Positions 8,262 through 15,352 of a stretch of DNA of 22,881 bases are shown here, piece by piece. Within the stretch, counting starts at the first letter, position 1. Each line of letters opens with the position of its first letter. This DNA is from Bacteroidales bacterium (GTDB lineage Bacteria > Bacteroidota > Bacteroidia > Bacteroidales > Muribaculaceae). The stretch is taken from positions 1 through 22,881 of the forward strand of contig DXXK01000005.1 of the NCBI GenBank assembly GCA_019416425.1. Direction: 5' to 3'. The notes beneath the pieces are model-generated. The model saw only the letters and a list, made by a program, of their open reading frames with translations. It made no database searches and was not told the DNA's origin. Made by a program: the position numbers and the translations under genes.

Positions 8262-8963
8262 TCAACTCATGAACATGCGCATCTTGCCCTTCTCATGGAG
8301 CGACGCCAGGATGTCGATTTCCGGTACGAAGCAGTTCATGTCCTCAAGCCTCATCCGCGACGCACGCTCATAGAGCGATGGTATGTCGTCGGCGAGTTTG
8401 TAGAGGATTCGCTGAGTGTCGTAATGTGACACGCGTACGCAACGCAGCGCCGCTCCGACAATCATGTTCACGATTCCGTACTGATGCGATGCGTACAGTT
8501 CGGTTTCGGACAGCCCGGCCGCCTGGAACACGAGTCCCTGAGCCACGGGATATGATCCCGGCGTGTTGCCCTTCTTGATGTCGCCGAGCCAGCGGCCAAT
8601 CAACTCGGTTGGGAACAGGTGTCCCATGAGCTCGGCCAGTTTCTTGCCCATACGTTCCAGCATCAGTCGGGCCTCGTCGTTCATCTTGAAGAGCATCAGG
8701 TAACAGTCGGCCTCTACAATGGCGTCGTAATCCCCACGTGCCGCGGCACGGTGCGCATGCAGGGCGGCCACACCGTCGCTGAAAGCAGCCTGCAGCGCCG
8801 CGGAACGGCTGTACTGCTCCAGTGTCTCGGCGTCATGCACCCAATGCTCGTAGGCGGCTGTCTCCAGTCCGTTCGAGAAGGAGAAGGCTCCCACGGGGAA
8901 CATGGCGTCGCTGAACTGCATCAGATGCGCCAATAAAGCTGACCTACGTGACATGTCATCCAT
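8262..8963 (-). CDS. ureF: Urease accessory protein UreF
   Basis: UreF bridges UreD and UreG in the urease activation complex and is proposed to act as a fidelity checkpoint for the GTPase. The all-helical 233-residue protein carries the diagnostic N-terminal block SDAMFPVGAFSFSNGLE (18-34), the central GSYPVAQGLVFQ segment, and a C-terminal end of the kind reported to contact UreG in other systems. Only 2 bp separate it from ureE. I use the ATG at 8963; a second in-frame ATG three codons later (8954) is equally plausible. It is cytoplasmic and its length is normal for the family. Confidence 0.94.
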   Translation of the reverse strand: MDDMSRRSALLAHLMQFSDAMFPVGAFSFSNGLETAAYEHWVHDAETLEQYSRSAALQAAFSDGVAALHAHRAAARGDYDAIVEADCYLMLFKMNDEARLMLERMGKKLAELMGHLFPTELIGRWLGDIKKGNTPGSYPVAQGLVFQAAGLSETELYASHQYGIVNMIVGAALRCVRVSHYDTQRILYKLADDIPSLYERASRMRLEDMNCFVPEIDILASLHEKGKMRMFMS

Positions 8964-8965
8964 AA

Positions 8966-9535
8966 TCAGTGGTTGTGATGGTGATGCTCATGTACATGGC
9001 TGCCATGTCCGGCACCTCCGAACAGATTGCGGATCTCGTCAGGGGCAAGGTAGGGGATAACCTCCATGCCTTCCTCGAACCTGTAGCTGATGCCGGGTAT
9101 GTTGTGCGTATCCAGGACAGCGAGCATGACCTTGCGGTCAACTGTCAGGGGAACGTACACCTTGGTACCCTTGACCACCGCCGGCCAGTGCTGATTGCCG
9201 ATCGCATGGCCCAGTTCAACGCTGGTGCGGATAATTGTATCCTTGTCGGCATTCTCAATTCCGGCGAGATCAACTACGAGGACTGGATTCAGCTTTAGGC
9301 GAAGTATGGCCGCCTTCTTTGTATCGGAATCAAAGACGATGATGTCGCCGTCTTCAATCTGTGTGTGACGTCTCAGCGCTACAGGGTATTCATTGCCATG
9401 GTCTCCCTGCGCAAGGAACCGGCTCTTCTGGGCTGTCCATTGATCCAGATAGATGTTCTCGATATCGAAATCATGCAGTTTCTCATGCCATTCAGGGTTG
9501 CCGGTGTTTCCTAATACTTCGGTGATAACTTCCAT
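8966..9535 (-). CDS. ureE: Urease nickel metallochaperone UreE, His-rich tail
   Basis: UreE is a dimeric cytoplasmic nickel chaperone that hands Ni2+ to the UreDFG-urease complex. In the 189-residue protein the N-terminal peptide-binding-like domain covers about residues 1-85 and the metal-binding domain about 86-160. The core metal histidine is in the motif GNQHWP (H116), with H110 nearby. The C-terminus is strongly His-rich: eight of the last 13 residues are histidine (177-189). Such tails bind extra nickel and act as a store or buffer in homologues such as the Klebsiella protein. The gene begins the accessory half of the operon, after the 114-bp hairpin-containing gap downstream of ureC. 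Confidence 0.94.
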   Translation of the reverse strand: MEVITEVLGNTGNPEWHEKLHDFDIENIYLDQWTAQKSRFLAQGDHGNEYPVALRRHTQIEDGDIIVFDSDTKKAAILRLKLNPVLVVDLAGIENADKDTIIRTSVELGHAIGNQHWPAVVKGTKVYVPLTVDRKVMLAVLDTHNIPGISYRFEEGMEVIPYLAPDEIRNLFGGAGHGSHVHEHHHHNH

Positions 9536-9597
9536 AAGATGTGTGTTTTCGTAATCTTGAGTATGTGTATTATTCGTAACCTTTTCTAATGAATAAG

Positions 9598-9627
9598 CGG
9601 GCGCGGCGCTCCATGGTGCCGCGCCCG
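9598..9627. other. Perfect 10-bp GC-rich inverted repeat between ureC and ureE
   Basis: The arms CGGGCGCGGC (9598-9607) and GCCGCGCCCG (9618-9627) are perfect complements around a 10-nt loop (9608-9617) that could extend the stem by wobble pairs. It lies 22 bp beyond the ureC stop and 62 bp before the ureE start, in the largest gap inside the operon. No T-run follows on the minus strand (the next bases are CTTATTC), so it is not a standard Rho-independent terminator. It may instead mark partial attenuation, an RNase stop protecting ureABC mRNA, or a processing point that sets structural versus accessory protein levels. Confidence 0.8.
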
Positions 9628-9649
9628 TATGCAGTGTTTCTGGATATGC

Positions 9650-11368
9650 TTAACTGAACCAGTAGAGTTGACTCATTGCCAGCTTAGGAGCGGGAGCGAC
9701 GTATGCGAGGTCGCCGTTGACAGTGACATAGAATGTCTCCGGATCCACCTCGATATGGGGGGTGGCTGTGTTTCGTACCATGTCTTTCTTAGTGAGCTGA
9801 CGTACATGGTTGACGGCATAAACATTGCTCTTCAGACCATATTTCTCCTTGATGCCCAGATCTGCCGCGGCTTTCGACACGAAAGTGTAACGGGTCTTGG
9901 CCAACTCTTCGCCGAACTGACCGTACATTGGACGCATGATCTTAGGCTGGGGCGTAGTTAGCGATGCATTCGGATCTCCCATATTTGCCCAGTTGATCAG
10001 GCCACCCTTGATTACGAGCTGCGGTTTGACACCGAAGAAGGCTGGCTCCCAAAGAACGAGGTCGGCCATCTTGCCGGGTGCGATGCTGCCCAAGATATCT
10101 GAAATACCATAGCATATCGCGGGGTTCAACGTAATCTGTGCCAGATAGCGGAGAACACGGAAATTATCGTTATTCTCGGAATCCTCCGGAAGCTTGCCGC
10201 GGACGGATTTCATGTAGCTTGCCATCTGGAATGTACGCATGAAACTCTCGCCCACACGTCCCATTGCCTGCGAGTCGGAGGACACCATGGAAATGATTCC
10301 AAGGTCGTGGAAAATGTTCTCGGCCGACTGTGTCTCGGGCCGAACACGGCTTTCGGCGAATGCGACGTCACTCGGGATGTTCGGATTCAGGTTGTGGCAG
10401 ACCATAATCATGTCGAACAACTCAGCCTGGGAGTTGATACCGAACGGAAGCGTCGGATTGGTGGACGAGGGAAGAACATTGTTCATCGAAGCGATCTTCA
10501 GCAAGTCAGGAGCATGTCCGCCACCGGCGCCTTCGGTGTGGTAGGAATGTATTGTTCTTCCATCTATTGCTGCGATGGTATCCTCGACGTAACCGGATTC
10601 GTTAAGTGTATCGGCATGGAGAGCGACCTGTACGTCATAATCATCGGCTACCGACATGCAGGTACGTATAGCTGCCGGAGTCGTTCCCCAATCCTCGTGT
10701 AGCTTGAAGCCGCATGCGCCGGCGCGCATCTGGTCTTCCAGATTCTCACGGCATGCGCAATTTCCTTTTCCGAGCAGGCCTACGTTGATAGGAAGTCCAT
10801 CGAGTGAGCGGAGCATCTGTTCCAGATTCCATCTACCGGAAGTGATGGTCGTTCCATTAGTTCCATCGGTCGGGCCGACACCGCCTCCTATCAATGTGGT
10901 AATACCATTGCTGAGGCACTCGTATGCCTGCTGCGGCGCGCAGAAATGGACATGACCGTCGATACCGGCAGCTGTAAGAATCATATGCTCGCCGCTGATC
11001 GCATCGGTGGATGGTCCAGTAACCAGGTTGGGGCTGACACCCTCCATAATGTTCGGGTTACCGGCCTTTCCGACTCCCGCGATCTTACCGTCCTTCACAC
11101 CTACGTCCGCCTTGATGACACCCAACAAAGGGTCGATGATCGTTACGTTTGTGATGACCAGGTCAAGGCTCCCGGCATCCGATGTGCATTCGTTGGCGAG
11201 TCCCATTCCGTCACGTAGCGTCTTGCCTCCTCCGTAAACGGCCTCATCGCCATATACTCTTAAGTCTTTCTCAATCTCTACGTACAGATCGGTATCCGCA
11301 AGACGGATCTTATCACCGACGGTAGGACCGAACAACAGGTTGTTCTCTTGTCTTGATATAGTAGCCAT
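9650..11368 (-). CDS. ureC: Urease catalytic alpha subunit UreC
   Basis: UreC carries the dinickel active site that hydrolyses urea to ammonia and carbamate. The 572-residue protein is full length. Nickel ligands predicted by motif are H139 and H141 (GIDGHVHF), the carbamylated lysine K222 (FKLHEDWG), H251 and H277, and D365 (SSDSQAMG); H224 is the expected urea-binding histidine. The mobile flap holds C324 and the catalytic histidine H325, so the active site looks intact. The residue after the catalytic histidine is Asn (CHNLN), where the Klebsiella enzyme has a second His. UreA and UreB are separate polypeptides, as in most bacteria and unlike the fused Helicobacter type. The gene starts 6 bp after ureB. 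Confidence 0.98.
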   Translation of the reverse strand: MATISRQENNLLFGPTVGDKIRLADTDLYVEIEKDLRVYGDEAVYGGGKTLRDGMGLANECTSDAGSLDLVITNVTIIDPLLGVIKADVGVKDGKIAGVGKAGNPNIMEGVSPNLVTGPSTDAISGEHMILTAAGIDGHVHFCAPQQAYECLSNGITTLIGGGVGPTDGTNGTTITSGRWNLEQMLRSLDGLPINVGLLGKGNCACRENLEDQMRAGACGFKLHEDWGTTPAAIRTCMSVADDYDVQVALHADTLNESGYVEDTIAAIDGRTIHSYHTEGAGGGHAPDLLKIASMNNVLPSSTNPTLPFGINSQAELFDMIMVCHNLNPNIPSDVAFAESRVRPETQSAENIFHDLGIISMVSSDSQAMGRVGESFMRTFQMASYMKSVRGKLPEDSENNDNFRVLRYLAQITLNPAICYGISDILGSIAPGKMADLVLWEPAFFGVKPQLVIKGGLINWANMGDPNASLTTPQPKIMRPMYGQFGEELAKTRYTFVSKAAADLGIKEKYGLKSNVYAVNHVRQLTKKDMVRNTATPHIEVDPETFYVTVNGDLAYVAPAPKLAMSQLYWFS

Positions 11369-11374
11369 GGCGAT

Positions 11375-11935
11375 TTATTTCTTGGGTGTAACTTCGCTTT
11401 CAGTGTATTCCGCGTCAGCTTCCTCTTCGGCGACGCTTTTGTATCCGTACTCCTCCATACGGCGGAGTGCCTCGCGATACTTGGGATAGTAGCTCGGGGT
11501 GTCCTCATGGCCTGTAAATCCATTGGCCAGGTCATCGAATCCGATGACGCGCTGCTTGCCCATATACTGTACTACTTCAACTTCCTTCTCCTCTCCAGCC
11601 TCGAAACGGATGGCTGTAGTGGCGGGGATGTTAAGATGATATCCGAAACATGCGGGACGGTCGAACTCCAGATAACGGTTGACCTCGAAGAAGTGATAGT
11701 GCGAGCCAATCTGGATAGGGCGGTCGCCGGTGTTGCGTACCTTCACTTTCTTGGTACGGCGGCCAACGTTGTATTCAATGGAATCGTCGGCCAGGATTAC
11801 TCCTCCGACAGGGACCTGCTCCTTAGGTGTGAACCCCGGCGTCTTGGGATATGCGATGGGGGGTATGCCGCTTTCAGGATTCAACGGGGTGTCGTACCCC
11901 TGCGGTGCGGCTTGTGCTTTGGTGTTATCGCTCAT
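11375..11935 (-). CDS. ureB: Urease beta subunit UreB with long N- and C-terminal extensions
   Basis: UreB is a structural subunit of the (UreABC)3 urease assembly and packs against UreC near the flap. The conserved core spans about residues 39-142, with VPVGGVILAD (41-50), NTGDRPIQIGSHYHFFEVN (68-86), FGYHLNIPA (97-105) and GFTGH (139-143). The protein is 186 residues, against a typical 100-120 for free-standing UreB. The excess is a Pro-rich N-terminal arm of about 38 residues and an acidic, probably helical C-terminal tail of about 44 residues. The ATG at 11935 lies 24 bp after ureA. An internal start near the core would remove the arm, but no convincing internal ATG is visible there. The extensions may mediate higher-order assembly. 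Confidence 0.95.
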   Translation of the reverse strand: MSDNTKAQAAPQGYDTPLNPESGIPPIAYPKTPGFTPKEQVPVGGVILADDSIEYNVGRRTKKVKVRNTGDRPIQIGSHYHFFEVNRYLEFDRPACFGYHLNIPATTAIRFEAGEEKEVEVVQYMGKQRVIGFDDLANGFTGHEDTPSYYPKYREALRRMEEYGYKSVAEEEADAEYTESEVTPKK

Positions 11936-11959
11936 AGTATTAACTGCTTGTGGGGTTTA

Positions 11960-12262
11960 TTACTTGATGGGATGATGGATACTGACAAGTCGGGAGCCAT
12001 CAGTGAAAACAGCTTCAACCTGCAGCATTGTTATCATGTCGGCAACGCCATCCATGACCTGGTCTTTAGTCAGCACCTGAGTTGCCCCGGTCATCACTTC
12101 CTCCACGGTCTTTCCCTCACGGGCCATCTCAAGCGCCGCTGAGGTGATGTAGGCTACCGCTTCGGGATAATTGAGTTTCAACCCCTTCTGAAGACGACGC
12201 TCGGCAATCATGCCTACGCACAGGAGTTTCAACTTGTCTTCCTCTTTTGGCGTAAAATGCAT
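11960..12262 (-). CDS. ureA: Urease gamma subunit UreA
   Basis: UreA is the small structural subunit of urease and the first gene of the operon. The 100-residue protein is the standard length and almost wholly canonical. It has the N-terminal MHFTPKEEDKL, the AERRLQKGLKLNYPEAVAYI block (21-40), the EGKTVEEVM segment, and a C-terminus ending in Val-Ser-Ile-His-His-Pro-Ile-Lys (93-100). Its start fits the family N-terminus. It is transcribed divergently from the EcsC-family gene, with a shared intergenic region of about 175 bp that must hold the urease promoter. Confidence 0.96.
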   Translation of the reverse strand: MHFTPKEEDKLKLLCVGMIAERRLQKGLKLNYPEAVAYITSAALEMAREGKTVEEVMTGATQVLTKDQVMDGVADMITMLQVEAVFTDGSRLVSIHHPIK

Positions 12263-12437
12263 ACTTCTGAATTTTAAGTTAACGATTCTATCAACAACCC
12301 GTCCTGTCGGGTAAGTTCATTAATTTTAACAATCCTATATATCAAAAGTTCTTGTTTACTCTGTTTTTTATTTCATGGATTTTGCTTATTTTTGCAGTTT
12401 AAAACCTGAAATTGTGACAAACATCATAAAAACTAAT
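12263..12437. promoter_or_regulatory. Divergent intergenic region between ureA and the EcsC-family gene
   Basis: This AT-rich 175-bp stretch must carry the urease operon promoter (minus strand). I see only imperfect minus-strand -7 candidates: AACTTTTG (plus positions 12343-12350) and TAGGATTG just downstream, each one base off TAnnTTTG and without a clear -33 partner. A small hairpin (ACCCG 12297-12301, CGGGT 12308-12312) would fall in the ureA leader. No recognisable NikR palindrome or nickel riboswitch fold was identified by eye. Confidence 0.4.
12387..12394 (+). promoter_or_regulatory. Bacteroidota -7 element TATTTTTG upstream of the EcsC-family gene
   Basis: The octamer is a perfect TAnnTTTG match. 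Transcription would start about 7-10 bases downstream, near 12402, giving a leader of about 35 nt to the ATG at 12438. This argues against the in-frame ATG at 12375, which would lie upstream of the transcript start. No clear TTTG is present at the expected -33 position, so the assignment rests mainly on the -7 match. Confidence 0.5.
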
Positions 12438-13163
12438 ATGGCGGAGATAACATGGGAGAGCGTGCTCCATCATGCTCTTGAAATGCCCGGGGTAAAAGTC
12501 GATCGGGAAAAATACCTTAAAGAGGTCTTCAATGGATACGGTGACACTGACGACCTTGCAGCCAAGACACCGATAGATATATTCCAGCCGGCAACGGTCA
12601 ATGAAGTGGCAAACGATGCCATAAGCAAACACACGCTTCAGGTTACGGCATTGTCCACAGCCGCAGGCATCCCCGGCGGATTGGCAATGGTAGGCACTAT
12701 ACCGGCTGATCTGGCGCAATATTTCTGGCATGTATTGGTTCTTGCTCAGAAATTAGCCTACATCCATGGCTGGGGAGACCTTCTGAGCGAGAATCATGAA
12801 CTGGACGAGGGGGCACAGTCCGTACTGACAGTATTCATTGGAGTGGCATTGGGAATCGACGGAGCGAACAAGGTGATACGCGAGCTTGCCGCCAACAGCG
12901 CCAAAAACTACGGAATGACATGCGCCGCGGTAATCGTAGCCAAGACGACCGCAGCTCCGGCAATTCGCCAGATCGCCAAATATGTCACCGGCAAACTCGT
13001 CCATAAGTCCATGGCAAATATGTTCGGCAAATTCATACCATTGATCGGAGGCTTGATTTCCGGATCAGTGACTTATGTCAGCTTCCGTCCTATGGCCAAG
13101 AGACTGAACCGAGAGCTAACCATCATCGAGTATCAACGCATCAAGGAGAAGAAAGCCGAGTAA
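12438..13163 (+). CDS. EcsC-family protein of unknown function
   Basis: The sequence resembles the EcsC protein family, named after a Bacillus protein encoded with an ABC transporter; the biochemical role is not established. The 241-residue product has a long semi-hydrophobic middle. An Ala/Gly-rich stretch (STAAGIPGGLAMVGTIPADL, roughly residues 74-93) leads into an aromatic segment, and the C-terminal part has GGLISGSVTYVSFRPMAKRL, with Gly-rich helices that could insert in or lie against a membrane. I choose the ATG at 12438 over an in-frame ATG at 12375, because the extra 21 codons translate the promoter element itself. It is divergent from ureA and is the first gene of the plus-strand cluster, 36 bp before the SGNH hydrolase. 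A role in urease function is not indicated beyond adjacency. Confidence 0.72.
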   Translation: MAEITWESVLHHALEMPGVKVDREKYLKEVFNGYGDTDDLAAKTPIDIFQPATVNEVANDAISKHTLQVTALSTAAGIPGGLAMVGTIPADLAQYFWHVLVLAQKLAYIHGWGDLLSENHELDEGAQSVLTVFIGVALGIDGANKVIRELAANSAKNYGMTCAAVIVAKTTAAPAIRQIAKYVTGKLVHKSMANMFGKFIPLIGGLISGSVTYVSFRPMAKRLNRELTIIEYQRIKEKKAE

Positions 13164-13199
13164 CAGCATTCCTGCTTAATTAATCTGAATTTAACAGAC

Positions 13200-13901
13200 A
13201 TGAGAAAACTCGCAATGGTATTAGCGCTATTGGCGGCGGTATCGATAAGCACCAACGCCAAGAAAGTATGGGAATATAAGCCTGCTGTATCGATATTGGG
13301 GGACAGTTATTCCACATTCGAGGGTTATATCGAGCCCAAGACCAACGAGATGTGGTATTTTAAAAACATTCCGGACAAGCGTACTGATGTCAATGACGTG
13401 ACACAGACGTGGTGGTGGATGTTCATCAAGGAGAACGGATTGCGTCTGGAGCAGAATAATTCCTATTCGGGCTCAACAATCTCCTATCTGGGCTATAACA
13501 AATCCAATTACCAGCCCCGCAGTTTTATAACCCGTGTCAACAATCTGGGTACGCCGGACATTCTGCTGATATTCGGAGGGACCAACGACAGCTGGGCAAA
13601 TGTTCCTGCCGGGGAATACAAGACCGATGGTGAGCCCACGGACATGGACCTGTACACATTTCGTCCGGCAATCATGAAACTGATGAAGGAGGTTGCGGTG
13701 CTTTATCCTAATGTCGATGTGTATTACATAATCAATAGTGAGTTACGTCCGGAGATTACGGAATCGATAGAATATGCATGCGGCAAGTACGGAGTTCCCA
13801 TAATAAAGCTTCACGACATCGACAAGAAAAACGGCCACCCATCAATAGCCGGAATGCGGGCCATAGCCGACCAACTGAAGGAGGCGATAATTGACAAATA
13901 A
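13200..13901 (+). CDS. Secreted SGNH/GDSL-type hydrolase
   Basis: This is a probable exported esterase or deacetylase. The 233-residue product starts with a Sec signal peptide (about residues 1-20, cleavage near TNA-KK). SGNH blocks are visible: block I GDSYSTF with nucleophile S36, a Gly-containing NSYSGS segment (87-92) that could supply the oxyanion glycine, block III GGTND (126-130) with N129, and block V GHPS with H213. The usual Asp three residues before the histidine is Lys210; D206 or D208 may substitute. Substrate is unknown. Carbohydrate acetyl-ester removal would suit the neighbouring GH51, but that is inference. It sits 14 bp before the alkaline phosphatase gene and is probably co-transcribed with it. 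Confidence 0.85.
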   Translation: MRKLAMVLALLAAVSISTNAKKVWEYKPAVSILGDSYSTFEGYIEPKTNEMWYFKNIPDKRTDVNDVTQTWWWMFIKENGLRLEQNNSYSGSTISYLGYNKSNYQPRSFITRVNNLGTPDILLIFGGTNDSWANVPAGEYKTDGEPTDMDLYTFRPAIMKLMKEVAVLYPNVDVYYIINSELRPEITESIEYACGKYGVPIIKLHDIDKKNGHPSIAGMRAIADQLKEAIIDK

Positions 13902-13915
13902 GACTTTAAACAATC

Positions 13916-15322
13916 ATGAAATACAACAGAACAATAATGGCTGCATTCCTTGCAGCAGCAATGTCGCTGTCGGCCGCAGCCGCGCAAAACGCAAAATACG
14001 TCTTCTATTTCATCGGTGACGGCATGGGACTGGGGCATCTGTCGGTAACAGAGGCTTACAACCGCAGCGTGCTCGGCAACGACAAGTCAATCCTGATGCT
14101 GAATTTTCCGACAGTAAGTTATGCCACGAGTCACTCGGCATCGTCGGACATCACTGACTCTGCCGCCGGAGGTACGGCACTGGCTACAGGTCATAAGACC
14201 CAAAACGGTATGGTAGGAGTTGATAAGGACAGTGTCGCCGTTCAGAGCGTGGCGGCGGAACTGTTCCGTAAGGGATGGGGCGTAGGGCTTGTTACAACAG
14301 GTTCGCCGGATGACGCGACTCCGGCGGCATTCTATGCGCATCAGGACAATCGTGGCAAATCATATGAAATCGGCCGCGAGGCTGCGATGTCTGGCTATCA
14401 GTTCATAGCAGGTTCCAACTGGCGAGGTCTGAAAGACAAAAACGGCAAGCCCAATGATCTGGAGCAGCTGTTTGCCGAAAATAACGTCACCACAGTCCGC
14501 GGCATCGACAAGCTTAAGGGCGTCACGACCGAGCGGGTTGTCCTCCTCAATACAGATACTGTCAGGTCCTCGACGGTTGGCTATACCGTGGATTCAATTC
14601 CCGGTGTACTGAATTTGGTGGATATGACCAAGGCTTGCCTTGCGCATCTTGAGAAAACGTCGCCCGACCACTTCTTCATGATGGTCGAGAACGGCGACAT
14701 CGACCATTCGGCACACAGTAATGACGGTGGCAGCGTGGTGCATGAGGTGCTTCGTCTGCAGGAAGCCATTCAGGTGGCTTACGATTTCTACAAGCAGCAT
14801 CCAGACGAGACCCTGATTGTGATTACGGCAGACCATAATACAGGCGGAATGGCATTGGCCAATCAGTTCCTGCATTACGAGGCCAACCTCAAGACCCTGG
14901 ATTACCAGCGGATCTCGAAGGACAGATTCTCAGAGTGGTGCATAGATATGTTGAAGAATAAGACTAAGATAACCTGGGACGAGATGAAGAAGGTTCTGGC
15001 CGACAGATTCGGTTATGGAAAGGAGGTGAAACTGACGAACGCTCAGTACGAATATATCAAGGATGAATTCCAGAAAACCTTCATCAAGCGCCAGTTCAAG
15101 GACCACCGCACCATGTACAATGTCAGCAACCGTTTTGTGGAGGCTGTTTTCGACACATTCAACGATATCGCAGGCATTGGATTCACTGCCGAAAGCCATT
15201 CCGGAGACTTTGTCCCGGTAATAGCCATCGGTGTCGATGCCCAGCGTTTCAACGGTCTGCACGATAACACACAGCTGCCGCGTATCATCTATAACATCGC
15301 GACAGACGAGTCGATGAAATAA
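13916..15322 (+). CDS. Secreted alkaline phosphatase
   Basis: This metal-dependent phosphomonoesterase of the alkaline phosphatase superfamily probably acts in the periplasm. The signal peptide covers about residues 1-23 (Ala-rich, cleavage near AAA-QN). Metal and catalytic elements in order are IGDGMG (D35), DSAAGGTA (nucleophile S82), ENGDIDHSAHSND (a metal-binding Glu/Asp/His cluster in place of the commoner EGGxID form), TADHNTGG and ESHSGD near the C-terminus. The 468 residues match Bacteroidota homologues. I avoid the symbol phoA because the E. coli-type orthology is not certain. No Pho-box-like element was seen, and the gene lacks its own obvious promoter; it follows the SGNH gene by 14 bp and precedes the GH51 gene by 30 bp. 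Confidence 0.92.
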   Translation: MKYNRTIMAAFLAAAMSLSAAAAQNAKYVFYFIGDGMGLGHLSVTEAYNRSVLGNDKSILMLNFPTVSYATSHSASSDITDSAAGGTALATGHKTQNGMVGVDKDSVAVQSVAAELFRKGWGVGLVTTGSPDDATPAAFYAHQDNRGKSYEIGREAAMSGYQFIAGSNWRGLKDKNGKPNDLEQLFAENNVTTVRGIDKLKGVTTERVVLLNTDTVRSSTVGYTVDSIPGVLNLVDMTKACLAHLEKTSPDHFFMMVENGDIDHSAHSNDGGSVVHEVLRLQEAIQVAYDFYKQHPDETLIVITADHNTGGMALANQFLHYEANLKTLDYQRISKDRFSEWCIDMLKNKTKITWDEMKKVLADRFGYGKEVKLTNAQYEYIKDEFQKTFIKRQFKDHRTMYNVSNRFVEAVFDTFNDIAGIGFTAESHSGDFVPVIAIGVDAQRFNGLHDNTQLPRIIYNIATDESMK

Positions 15323-15352
15323 TCTGCATAGAACCTAACATAACAGATATAA

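Noticed and set aside
9598..9627. The ureC/ureE hairpin as a Rho-independent terminator
   Set aside because: No U-tract follows on the transcribed strand and essential accessory genes lie downstream in the same direction.
12263..12374. Nickel riboswitch or NikR operator in the ureA leader
   Set aside because: No matching palindrome or multi-stem fold could be made out; only a five-base-pair hairpin is present.
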